Below are positions 34,233 through 42,737 of a DNA stretch of 64,000 nucleotides, piece after piece. The stretch lies in the NCBI GenBank assembly GCA_964487565.1, contig CAZARN010000004.1:124001-188000 (forward strand). The letters run 5' to 3'. Positions within the stretch are counted from its first letter, which is position 1, and each line of letters starts with the position of its first letter. The notes under the pieces are model-generated. The model was not told where the DNA came from. It saw nothing but the letters and a program-made list of their open reading frames with translations, and made no database searches. The position numbers and the translations under genes were made by a program. The DNA is from Phil1 sp964487565 (lineage in GTDB: Bacteria > Bacillota > Clostridia > Christensenellales > CAG-138).

Positions 34233-35104
34233 CCCTTGGTACCTCCCCTTGAAACGCCGGCCATAACCTTTTTTCTGAAAACCAGGAACAGCACGATCAG
34301 CGGTACGGATATGACGACCACAGCCGCCATCATCGCGGGGATGTTCTCACGCCCGAAGCCGTTCTCGCGTATTTCCTGTATGCCGTTTGAAACGAGGAAG
34401 TAATTCGGGTCGTCTGTGATGAGCCGCGGCCATACATATGAGTTCCAGCATTCGATCACCTTGAGTATGATGATGGTAATTATTGTCGGCCTGCATATGG
34501 GTATCATGACCTTCATGAGATACTTCAAATCGGACGTGCCGTCCACTTTTGCCGCATAATACAGTTCATCCGGTATCTGGGCAAAATTCTCCTTGAGAAG
34601 ATAAATATAGAATACCGAAGTTACGCTTGGCAGGATCAATCCCCAGAAGGTGTTTCGCATGTCAAGATCGGTGATGGTGACGAAATTTGTGATGATAACA
34701 AGCTCGTTGGGTATCATCATCAGCGCGAGGAAAAGCGTGAAGGCAAGGTTCTTTCCGCGGAAATTGAGCCTTGCGAACGCAAAGGCAGCGAGGGTTATCA
34801 CAACGAGCATTATCGCGGTTGTGGCAAGCGTGAAAATGATTGTATTCGAAAAATACCTGCCGAGCGATACCGTCGTGAACGCATCAGAGTAATTTTGCAG
34901 CGTGGGGAAGAGCGTGAAAAACTTCGGTATGTATTCGGAGTTATACGAGCTGTAACTCTTCAGGGAAGTGAGTACCATCCAGTAAAACGGGAAAAGCACC
35001 ATCAAGGCCCAAATGCTCAGCAGCGCGTACACGATGATGTCGGTAACGGTCTTGCGGGTCTTTGACGATTTTTTTATTTTATTGTAATCTGTCAGTCCTG
35101 TCAT
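34229..35104 (-). CDS. Sugar ABC permease, UgpE/MalG type
   Basis: A 291-residue permease with six hydrophobic segments and the EAA loop YYAAKVDGTSDLKYLMKVMIPICRP split across residues 185-209. MalG/UgpE family features are the N-terminal FPFYWMVLTSLKS and C-terminal insertion into the ATPase channel. The ATG at 35104 has TGAGGTG 7 bases upstream and lies 10 bases after the partner permease gene. Confidence 0.9.
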   Translation of the reverse strand: MTGLTDYNKIKKSSKTRKTVTDIIVYALLSIWALMVLFPFYWMVLTSLKSYSSYNSEYIPKFFTLFPTLQNYSDAFTTVSLGRYFSNTIIFTLATTAIMLVVITLAAFAFARLNFRGKNLAFTLFLALMMIPNELVIITNFVTITDLDMRNTFWGLILPSVTSVFYIYLLKENFAQIPDELYYAAKVDGTSDLKYLMKVMIPICRPTIITIIILKVIECWNSYVWPRLITDDPNYFLVSNGIQEIRENGFGRENIPAMMAAVVVISVPLIVLFLVFRKKVMAGVSRGGTKG

Positions 35105-35114
35105 TGCGCGCACC

Positions 35115-36005
35115 TCAGTAATGGACGTGCTTCTTGCTCAAAAGGAGGTTGATGCACGTTATTGTCAGCACGATCAAAAATAGTATGATAGCCGCGGCCG
35201 AAGCATACGAAGGATATCCGCCGCTGTTGCCGTAAAGCATGTCGTATATATAGCCGACGATGGTGTTCATCTCCGCCGCGTTGAGATTTGTGCCGAAAAG
35301 GGCCACCGCGTCGCTGTATGCCTTGAACGCGCCGATGAAACCCGTGATGACAAGATAAAATATCATCGGCGATATCATTGGGATGGTTATTCTTGTGAAT
35401 ATTCGCGCTTTTGATGTGCCGTCCACGCGGGCGGCATCATAGTAGTCCTGCTTTACGGAGGCAAGCGCCCCCGTGAGGATGAGTATCTTGAACGGAAGCA
35501 CGATCCACACGGTGTAAAAGCTCAGCACGAACATTTTTGCCCAATACGGCCCGTCTATGAAGTCGACGGAATCACCGCCGAAAAAGTTTATCATCAGATT
35601 GATAAGACCGTCGGAATAAGGCGTTTTTTTGAAAAGGATCATAAAAACCAGACCGACGGCAAGCGTGTTTGTGACATAGGGCAGAAAGTATACAGTCTGA
35701 TACAGCTCCCGAAGCGGCTTGATGGAGCTGAGCCCCATCGATATGATGAGCGCAAGCCCCGTTGACAGCGGAACGGTGATGATGACGAGAAGAAAAGTAT
35801 TGCGCACGGCCTGCAAAAAATACGGGTCGTGCAGCACATATGAGTAGTTATAAAACCCGACGCCGAAAAAAGTCTGCGATGCGGAATTGTAACCTTCTTC
35901 AAACGAATACACAAAAACGTCGATGAGGGGATATATCATGAAAAAGCCCAGAAACAGCACCGCGGGCAAAAGATACAGCCAGCCTTTCCAGTTCCGCTTG
36001 TCCAT
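35115..36005 (-). CDS. Sugar ABC permease, UgpA/MalF type
   Basis: A 296-residue permease with six hydrophobic segments and the EAA loop YYDAARVDGTSKARIFTRITIP (about 197-218). The N-terminal WLYLLPAVLFLGFFMIYPL is the family hallmark. The ATG at 36005 is chosen over an upstream TTG at 36020 because GAGG has a 9-base spacing and it begins right after the ATPase stop codon. It forms the channel with the permease encoded next. Confidence 0.9.
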   Translation of the reverse strand: MDKRNWKGWLYLLPAVLFLGFFMIYPLIDVFVYSFEEGYNSASQTFFGVGFYNYSYVLHDPYFLQAVRNTFLLVIITVPLSTGLALIISMGLSSIKPLRELYQTVYFLPYVTNTLAVGLVFMILFKKTPYSDGLINLMINFFGGDSVDFIDGPYWAKMFVLSFYTVWIVLPFKILILTGALASVKQDYYDAARVDGTSKARIFTRITIPMISPMIFYLVITGFIGAFKAYSDAVALFGTNLNAAEMNTIVGYIYDMLYGNSGGYPSYASAAAIILFLIVLTITCINLLLSKKHVHY

Positions 36006-36006
36006 T

Positions 36007-37110
36007 TCAGTCAACCTCAAAAGCTATTCGTTTTTCATCAGCCGTGCCGAATATGAGGACCTTATATGGTTTGAGCGAAAACCGCACCGAAGCGGTGCTG
36101 ATCTGCGTCCTGTTCTCAGCGCTGATGATAGCGCGCACCGTGGGGTTGAGAGAAGCCGCATGGTTGCCGACAACGCTTATGTCCCGTCCCATCACTTCGA
36201 GCGCGCCGAGCGCGCAGCAAAACGCGCCTGAGGGATCGAGCGTGAAGCCTTCGGGACGCACGCCCACATATACTTCCTGATCGGGCACGCCCTTTAACTT
36301 AAGCACGTTGTCGCCGCCGATGAACAGACGCCCGTCCGACACGCGGCCGCTGAACATGTTGATCGGGGGCGTGCCGAGAAATTTTGCAACGAAAAGATTG
36401 ACCGGATCGTCATACACATCCTGCGGTTTGCCTATCTGCTGCACGACGCCGTCCTTCATTACGACGATCATATCGGAGATGCTCATCGCTTCCTCCTGAT
36501 CGTGCGTGACAAAAACGGTCGTTATCCCGGTTTCGCGCTGTATGCGTCGTATTTCCTCGCGCGTTTGCAGTCTGAGTCTCGCGTCGAGGTTTGAAAGCGG
36601 TTCGTCAAGCAAAAGGACGCGCGGCATCTTTACGAGCGCGCGCGCGATCGCCACGCGCTGTTGCTGCCCGCCGGAAAGCTCGGAAGGCTTCCTGTCCATG
36701 AGCGCGTCAATCTGGACAAGCTTTGCCGCTTCCTGCGCACGCAGCTCCATATCGGGCTTTGACAGTCTGTCCGCGCCTTTGAAATTTTGAAGAGGGAAAA
36801 GTATATTCTGACGGACCGTAAGATGCGGATAAAGCGCGTAATTCTGGAACACAAGCCCTACGCCGCGAAGCTCGGGCGGAAGATCGGTCACATCGTCCTC
36901 GCCGAAATAGATCCTGCCGGAGGTAGGTTCCTGCAAACCGCTGATAAGGTTGAGCGTTGTGCTTTTCCCGCAACCGGAAGGGCCAAGCAGGCCGATAAGC
37001 TTGCCGTCCGGTATCTCAAAGCTGAAATCGCTTACGGCGACCACCTCTTCGCCGGTCTTCCTGTTGCGCGCGGGGAATTTCTTCGTCAGGTTTTCCAATA
37101 CGACTTTCAT
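36007..37110 (-). CDS. Sugar ABC transporter ATPase, UgpC/MsmX type
   Basis: A 367-residue ATPase: Walker A GPSGCGKS, Q-loop VFQNYALYPHLTV, signature LSGGQQQR, Walker B LLLDEPLSNLD, H-loop THD, and a C-terminal TOBE/OB domain (about 235-367) beginning GTPPINMFSG, typical of the MalK/UgpC/MsmX group. It is the first gene of the operon ATPase-permease-permease-SBP. Having its own ATPase makes this a self-contained importer, unlike many Firmicute sugar systems that share MsmX. Confidence 0.92.
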   Translation of the reverse strand: MKVVLENLTKKFPARNRKTGEEVVAVSDFSFEIPDGKLIGLLGPSGCGKSTTLNLISGLQEPTSGRIYFGEDDVTDLPPELRGVGLVFQNYALYPHLTVRQNILFPLQNFKGADRLSKPDMELRAQEAAKLVQIDALMDRKPSELSGGQQQRVAIARALVKMPRVLLLDEPLSNLDARLRLQTREEIRRIQRETGITTVFVTHDQEEAMSISDMIVVMKDGVVQQIGKPQDVYDDPVNLFVAKFLGTPPINMFSGRVSDGRLFIGGDNVLKLKGVPDQEVYVGVRPEGFTLDPSGAFCCALGALEVMGRDISVVGNHAASLNPTVRAIISAENRTQISTASVRFSLKPYKVLIFGTADEKRIAFEVD

Positions 37111-37223
37111 TGGCTGTTTCCTTTTTACGATAGCTTATGTTGTGCCATTCTGTGCTTAATATAACACGTTTTCATCGCGTTGTAACCAGAGAATGGCATT
37201 TTGCGTCAAAAACCTGCCTTGTC

Positions 37224-39266
37224 TCAAATAAGGCTCCTGAAATACAACCCGCCCGTGCGTCGGCCCTCGAACGGTCTTCCTTCGATAAACGTTTCATATA
37301 TTTTTTGCGCTTCGCGGGCTGTTTCATCCGTAAAGCGCAGCGTCACAAAATCAACGCCTGATATCGGTTTGTCGCCGATATACAGCGGCACGCAGTTCAA
37401 AAGCTCCGTGTATTTTCGTCCGCGGCAGACAAGCGGGAAACGTTCTTTTTTCTCATCTGTGAGCACGTTCTTTCCGGTACAGTTTCCGCAGCCTTCAGGC
37501 GAACGCGCGGGACAGGCGCGCATCTTCATCAGCGTCAGCCGCCCGTAGGCGACGATGCCGCGCGGAAGCGTTCCCCTGAGCGCGCGTATGCCCTTCATTG
37601 AAAGCTCGAAGGATATCGAAGCGTCCGCAAGTCCGACAGCGGCGAAAGCGTCGAGCGTCTGGGAATTCAATATGTTGAGCGATGTGTCGCCGTGTATATC
37701 AAAACCAAGCTCCCGCGCAAGGTATATCATGCCGAGATTGTCCGCCATAACGGATCTGAGCCCCCTGGCCCTGAGGGATGCGAGCGCGTCGTAAAGCGTC
37801 TGCGCATCCTGAGGAAAGCATATTGACGGAGGCTCCGCGATGAGGCGCGATCCGAGCTTCCCGATGAGCGCGGGATCATTCTCAAGCTCGCTTACCGGCA
37901 GTATCACACGTTCTGCCTCCGGGGCCGGGAACATCTGCGCCGTGCTTTCAAAGCGAAGGCGTATCCGCGGCTTTTCGGGTGAAACGTGAACGGGGAGGCT
38001 GTGCACAGACGCCGAAGTGCGTTCATATGCGGGACGGCTGATGCGCATATTCGCGATATCATGGAGCGCTTCACGCCGCATCCCTTTTATTGCGGATAAT
38101 GGGAGCGAAAGTCCGGGCTCTATGTCGCAAGACGCATCCGAAATGAAATACGGTGTACCGCCCGTCTGCGAAAGAGGCTTCATAACGGCGTCCGCACAAA
38201 GGGCGGATGTCCTTGCGGGTTCCGGCACGGGGCCGGAAACGCTCGCTTCATGCGCGCCGTCGCTGATATAAAGCGAAGCGTTTTTACCCGCCGCAGCGGT
38301 GAAGCGAAAGGAAAGCGGGACGGTTTGCGGCTGCGATGAATAAAGCGAACGGAGCGCGGGCAGCACTTCCGACGCGGAGGTGACGTCTTCCTTGGTGCGG
38401 CAGCCGAACATATCCGCCGTGCGCAAACCGGTGAAGTATCCGTCCGTGAAACCGCTTCTTGAAAAAACGGCTTTCAGCGCGTCCATATCAGGCGTTTGGG
38501 AGGCGAGCGCGGCGCGGCAGGCGGTCACAGCCGCCGCAACATATTCAGGCCGTTTCATACGCCCCTCGATCTTCAGGGCGTCCACGCCGCAGTCGGAAAG
38601 CTCGCCGATGCGTTCGATAAGAGACATATCTTTGAGCGAAAGCGCGTGATCTCGTGCGCCGAGACGGAAATCGAGCCTGCATGGCTGCGCGCAAAGCCCG
38701 CGGTTCCCGCTTCTTGTGCCGATCATCGAAGAAAGATAGCATGCGCCGCTCATGCACATGCAAAGCGCGCCGTGAACGAAAAACTCCAGCGCAATATCGC
38801 ACGACGCGCGGATGGAGCGAAGCTCGCCGCAGGAAAGCTCGCGGGCGAGCACGACCTGCGAGAACCCAAGCTCCTCAAGCAGTTTTGCGCCCCAAACGTT
38901 ATGCACGGTCGTTTGCGTTGATGCAAAAAGCGGCAATGAGGGATATCGCTCCGCGACAAGGCGCGCAACGCCGATATCCTGCACGATGACGGCGTCCGCC
39001 TGCGCGGCGGCGACGGAATCGAGCTGGTCGACGAGCGCGTCAAATTCATCATCCATCACGAGCGTGTTGAGCGTGACATAAACCAGCACTCCGCATTCAT
39101 GACAGTAGCGAACGGCGTCCTCAAGCGAAGTCTCCTCGAAGTTTTCGGCATTGCGGCGGGCATTGAAGCCCTTTGCGCCGAGGTATACCGCGTCCGCACC
39201 GCAGCGCACGGCGGCAAGAAGCTGCTCCTGCCCGCCGACAGGCGCGAGTATTTTTGGTTTATCCAT
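37224..39266 (-). CDS. U32 family peptidase/RNA hydroxylation factor-like protein
   Basis: A 680-residue protein. The N-terminal U32 domain (about 1-230) opens KILAPVGGQEQLLAAVRCGADAVYLG and includes the Cys-rich GALCMCMSGACYLSSM and NRGLCAQPCR segments that bind an iron-sulfur cluster in characterised members. A long C-terminal region holds a further U32-like part with CPARSPEGCGNCTGK. The size and layout resemble RlhA-type U32 proteins, which hydroxylate a cytidine in 23S rRNA; TrhP-type tRNA hydroxylation and true peptidase activity are alternatives. The start overlaps the tctA stop by 8 bases. Confidence 0.85.
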   Translation of the reverse strand: MDKPKILAPVGGQEQLLAAVRCGADAVYLGAKGFNARRNAENFEETSLEDAVRYCHECGVLVYVTLNTLVMDDEFDALVDQLDSVAAAQADAVIVQDIGVARLVAERYPSLPLFASTQTTVHNVWGAKLLEELGFSQVVLARELSCGELRSIRASCDIALEFFVHGALCMCMSGACYLSSMIGTRSGNRGLCAQPCRLDFRLGARDHALSLKDMSLIERIGELSDCGVDALKIEGRMKRPEYVAAAVTACRAALASQTPDMDALKAVFSRSGFTDGYFTGLRTADMFGCRTKEDVTSASEVLPALRSLYSSQPQTVPLSFRFTAAAGKNASLYISDGAHEASVSGPVPEPARTSALCADAVMKPLSQTGGTPYFISDASCDIEPGLSLPLSAIKGMRREALHDIANMRISRPAYERTSASVHSLPVHVSPEKPRIRLRFESTAQMFPAPEAERVILPVSELENDPALIGKLGSRLIAEPPSICFPQDAQTLYDALASLRARGLRSVMADNLGMIYLARELGFDIHGDTSLNILNSQTLDAFAAVGLADASISFELSMKGIRALRGTLPRGIVAYGRLTLMKMRACPARSPEGCGNCTGKNVLTDEKKERFPLVCRGRKYTELLNCVPLYIGDKPISGVDFVTLRFTDETAREAQKIYETFIEGRPFEGRRTGGLYFRSLI

Positions 39267-40761
39267 TGCGTTTGCCTCCGTGGATGCGATTTGATACGGC
39301 TGCTGCCGCTTTTTTGAATATAGCCGTGCGCATGAAAAGCGTGAGCGCGATCACGGCGATGAGCAAGATCGTGACAGGCCTCATGAAAAGCGAGGCGAGC
39401 GGGTTCGCATCCGCCGCGGCAAGCGAAACGGCACGGCGAAAGTTCGTGTCCATCATGCCGCCCAAAACAAGGCCGAGGATGAGCGGAGCCGCAGGGAAGC
39501 CGCGCTTGCGCATCACAAAACCGAGCGCGCCGGAAAACAGCATCACGAATACGTCAAATATGCGGTTGTTGTAAGCAAAAGCGCCGGCAGCGCAAAGAAG
39601 ACCCACGGCAGGCAGAAGAAAACGCCTTGGCACAGTGAGCACGCGGGAAAGGCGCGGCGCCGCAAAAAGCCCAAGCAGCAGAAGGCAGACGCACCCGACG
39701 ATGCCGGACGCCATGATCGCGGAAAACATCTGCGGATTTTCAGAAAGGAAAAGCGGGCCGGGGCGCAGCCCATGGATCGTGAAGACGGAAAGCATCACGG
39801 CGGTCACGGCGTCGCCCGGCACGGCAAGCGTCAGCATGGGGATCAGGGCGCCGCCGATGCAGGCGTTGTTCGCGCTTTCGCTTGCAACGATCCCCTCGAT
39901 CGCGCCCTCGCCGAAAGCGGCGGTTGGATTTTTTACGGTGCGTTTGGCTTCGCCATAGGCAACGAGCGCCGCGATCGGGGAACCCGTGCCCGGCAGCGCG
40001 CCGATCAAAGCGCCGATAGTGCAGTAATAAAGGGAACGGGGAATAAAGCGCAGCGTCCGCGTGAGCTTTTCGGGCTTAACGTCGCCGATGCCGGCCGCTT
40101 CCTCGTGATCGTTTGAAAATACGCTCCAAAGGATCTCTGAAAAGCCGAAAATGCCTATAAGCACCGGCACTACGCCGATGCCGCCCTGCAGCGCGCGAAT
40201 GCCGAATGTCAATCGCGGCGTGCCGAGCACCGGGTCAAGTCCGACCATGCTCAGCACTATACCGGCGACGGCTGCGATGAAACCCTTCAACGGAGCTTTG
40301 CCTGAAAGAAGACTGACCGCGGTGAGGCCGAAAAGCCCAAGCAGAAAATAATCCATCGGATGAAACCCAAGCGCAATGGCCGATACGGGCTTGCGCACGA
40401 GCCAGAGAACGATGAAACCGAACACACTGCCGACAAAGGAGTATATGGCGGCATAGCGGATCGCGTCCCTTGCACGCCCCATCCTGGCGAGCGGATATCC
40501 GTCGAAGCCGGTCGCGATGGCGCTCGGCGCGCCCGGAATGTTGAGAAGGATCGCGCTGACGGCGCCGGAAAACACGCCCACGACATATACGCCCATTATC
40601 GCAGCGACCGCGTATTCTGCGCTCCATGAATATGAAATCGAAACGATCAGCGCCGCGGCTGTGGTGACGGAAAGCCCGGGGATCGCGCCGACAAAAAGCC
40701 CGGCGACCGCGCCGACGAGCACATAAAGCAAAAACAAAGGATCCGAAAAATAGACGCCCAT
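39259..40761 (-). CDS. tctA: Tripartite tricarboxylate transporter large permease, TctA
   Basis: A 500-residue membrane protein with about 11-12 hydrophobic segments. The family signature is GAVAGLFVGAIPGLSVTTAAALI (residues about 16-38), with the mirrored second copy GALIGALPGTGSPIAALVAY (about 254-273). In this solute:cation symport family the Gly/Pro-rich re-entrant loops bind substrate. It pairs with TctB and TctC encoded just upstream. The carboxylate or other ligand is not predictable. Confidence 0.93.
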   Translation of the reverse strand: MGVYFSDPLFLLYVLVGAVAGLFVGAIPGLSVTTAAALIVSISYSWSAEYAVAAIMGVYVVGVFSGAVSAILLNIPGAPSAIATGFDGYPLARMGRARDAIRYAAIYSFVGSVFGFIVLWLVRKPVSAIALGFHPMDYFLLGLFGLTAVSLLSGKAPLKGFIAAVAGIVLSMVGLDPVLGTPRLTFGIRALQGGIGVVPVLIGIFGFSEILWSVFSNDHEEAAGIGDVKPEKLTRTLRFIPRSLYYCTIGALIGALPGTGSPIAALVAYGEAKRTVKNPTAAFGEGAIEGIVASESANNACIGGALIPMLTLAVPGDAVTAVMLSVFTIHGLRPGPLFLSENPQMFSAIMASGIVGCVCLLLLGLFAAPRLSRVLTVPRRFLLPAVGLLCAAGAFAYNNRIFDVFVMLFSGALGFVMRKRGFPAAPLILGLVLGGMMDTNFRRAVSLAAADANPLASLFMRPVTILLIAVIALTLFMRTAIFKKAAAAVSNRIHGGKRNG

Positions 40762-40769
40762 GCTTCACC

Positions 40770-41237
40770 TCACATGAGCACGCCGAAGGCAAACCGGAAA
40801 AGCGCCCACAGCGCCGCGGCAAAAAGCGCGGGGAACAGTATGAGGGCAAGCGGTCTGCGCTCCCCCAAAATCAAACACGCGGCAAAAAGATACAGCGCGG
40901 CGGAAGGCAAAAAGCCAAGGTATTCCATGCCGATCGCAAGCAGTAAGCCGAGGGCAAGCATACATAAACCATTCAGGCTTTCACGCGAAAGCGGATGCGG
41001 CCTGTCGCCTTCGACATGCTTTGACCTTGTGAAAAGCGCGGCTGACGCGGCCGTGCCCGCAAGGCCTGCGATGCCGGGGAAAAGATACGGCGAAAGCGCA
41101 AACGCGGTGCCATTTGGCAGCGCGATGTGACCTGCCGCAGCATAAATCAACAGCGCACCGAACGCGACAAAGAGCGCCGCAGCCTCGATACGGGCGGCGT
41201 CAGATGAAGCTTTGCGGTTCTGCGTGTTGTTTTCCAT
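40770..41237 (-). CDS. tctB: Tripartite tricarboxylate transporter small membrane subunit, TctB
   Basis: A 155-residue membrane protein with four hydrophobic segments (about residues 15-33, 45-63, 85-105, 110-150), the layout of TctB. The ATG at 41237 lies 7 bases after the tctC stop with only a weak RBS, so translational coupling is likely. It is the small subunit that accompanies TctA. Confidence 0.85.
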   Translation of the reverse strand: MENNTQNRKASSDAARIEAAALFVAFGALLIYAAAGHIALPNGTAFALSPYLFPGIAGLAGTAASAALFTRSKHVEGDRPHPLSRESLNGLCMLALGLLLAIGMEYLGFLPSAALYLFAACLILGERRPLALILFPALFAAALWALFRFAFGVLM

Positions 41238-41244
41238 ATGATTT

Positions 41245-42267
41245 TTACGGGCGTGCGATGCCGAATTGTTCGGGACTGTACTGCGCCGCGCCGCAGTCAT
41301 AGAGGAGCCAGCTCACGCTCGATTCCCACCTGTGATAGAATTCGACCGTTTCCTCGGGCGTTTTATAAAGCTCATAGAGCTTTGTGAGGCTGTTGCTTTC
41401 GCAATAATCAAGCCAGTCATCATGTAAAACGGCTTTTGCGGCCGCGCTGCGGAGCGTCTCAACAACATCATCGGGCGTATCCTTCGCGACCAGCAGGGAG
41501 AGCGGGGTGAAGGGGAGCGACATATAGTTGGCGGTTTCAGGCAGGATCTCTGTGAGAGACGGCACTTCCGGATACGCTTCGAGACGCTGCGAGGCGCACA
41601 CGCCAAGAAGGCGAAGCTCGCCGCTTTCAATATAACCGACGGCGGTTGAAAGATTCGCGTTGGTGAAGTCGACCTGACCGCTCATGAGCGCAAGCAGGCA
41701 TTCGCTGCCGCTTGAATATGCGATAAGGGACATGGAAAGGCCGGCGCCGTTGTATATAAGGCTCTGCACATGACCTGAGCCGCCGGGGCCTGTGTATGAC
41801 ATTTTGACCTGATGCTTATCCTGACCGGAACGGAGAGCGTCCACGAGCTCGCCGAGCGTTTGATATGGAGAATCCTTGGCGACGACGATTATTTTGGGAT
41901 CGTCCGCAACTGCCATTATCGGGGTGAAGTCGTCATAGCTGATGTCGGAAAGACCCATCACACGCTGAGTCCCAAGCGAATCCGCCATGAAAAGCAGCGT
42001 ATAGCCGTCAGGATCAGCATCGAGCACGGTCGCGCAGCCGATGGAGCCGGAAGCGCCGCCCTGGTTGACAACGCTTATCGTGACGCCGAGCTCCTCCTCA
42101 AGCATGGAGGCAAATTCCCGCCCGGTAAGGTCTGTTGTGCCGCCGGCGCCGTATGGAATAATCATCGTGATCGTGCGCGACGGATACTCGCCTGATGCGC
42201 AGCCTGACAGGGCTGCTGCAATGAGAACGAGCAGGAGCAAAAGTGAAATGAGTTTCTTCATCATCAT
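41245..42267 (-). CDS. tctC: Tripartite tricarboxylate transporter binding lipoprotein, TctC
   Basis: A 340-residue lipoprotein (signal peptide rich in Leu, lipobox LSGC) followed by the TctC fold: YPSRTITMIIPYGAGGTTDLTGR is the canonical first block, and VVNQGGASGSIG and DGYTLLF the next. It binds the ligand outside the cell and hands it to TctAB. Three consecutive ATG codons start the gene; AAGGA fits the first, at 42267. Confidence 0.93.
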   Translation of the reverse strand: MMMKKLISLLLLLVLIAAALSGCASGEYPSRTITMIIPYGAGGTTDLTGREFASMLEEELGVTISVVNQGGASGSIGCATVLDADPDGYTLLFMADSLGTQRVMGLSDISYDDFTPIMAVADDPKIIVVAKDSPYQTLGELVDALRSGQDKHQVKMSYTGPGGSGHVQSLIYNGAGLSMSLIAYSSGSECLLALMSGQVDFTNANLSTAVGYIESGELRLLGVCASQRLEAYPEVPSLTEILPETANYMSLPFTPLSLLVAKDTPDDVVETLRSAAAKAVLHDDWLDYCESNSLTKLYELYKTPEETVEFYHRWESSVSWLLYDCGAAQYSPEQFGIARP

Positions 42268-42291
42268 ATGCGCTTCCTTCAAATTCGGATT

Positions 42292-42591
42292 TTATAGGTT
42301 GACGTTCCCGGCAAAATAACTGCTTTGGTATTCGCCGGAAAGTTTCATCATAAGGGCAAAAAGCCTTTCGGTATAATCCGCAAGCTCCTCAGGACTTGAG
42401 TCGCGCGCGCGTGACAGCACTGCGGCTTCGCGCCTTTCGTCGCGCACGGGCAGATTCAGGTTTTCCTTGATGCGCGCAATATCAAGAGAAAGCGCCATGC
42501 GCCTGTTGAAAAGCGCGGCGATGTCTTGGTCGATAAGATCGATTTCGCTTCGAAGCGGTAAAAGCGCGTTTTCAGCCACGGTGTTTTCCAT
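42292..42591 (-). CDS. Chorismate mutase, AroQ fold
   Basis: A 99-residue all-helical chorismate mutase domain: LRSEIDLIDQDIAALFNRRMALSLDIARIK (first helix, with the catalytic Arg and Lys), VRDERREAAVL (Asp/Arg/Glu of the active site). It would convert chorismate to prephenate for Phe/Tyr synthesis. The start at 42591 follows GGAGGG. Stand-alone, cytoplasmic. It heads an operon with tctCBA and the U32 gene, an unusual pairing of an aromatic-pathway enzyme and a solute transporter. Confidence 0.9.
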   Translation of the reverse strand: MENTVAENALLPLRSEIDLIDQDIAALFNRRMALSLDIARIKENLNLPVRDERREAAVLSRARDSSPEELADYTERLFALMMKLSGEYQSSYFAGNVNL

Positions 42592-42619
42592 GGACGTATC
42601 CCTCCGCAATGGTTCATTG

Positions 42620-42637
42620 TATAATCAATTGATTATA
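42620..42637. promoter_or_regulatory. Palindromic divergent -10 elements
   Basis: TATAATCAATTGATTATA is a perfect 18-base palindrome presenting TATAAT on both strands. On the minus strand it pairs with TTCATA (42655-42660) at 17 bases, a plausible chorismate mutase operon promoter. A promoter toward the serpin is less clear. Confidence 0.5.
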
Positions 42638-42737
42638 GCATAAGCCGGCGGCGTTATGAAGCGCAAGAAGGCAATTTCGGCTGCAACCATGATGCGGTGA
42701 AAAACGTTATATAAGAAAAGGATACGGGAGGAAAAAT

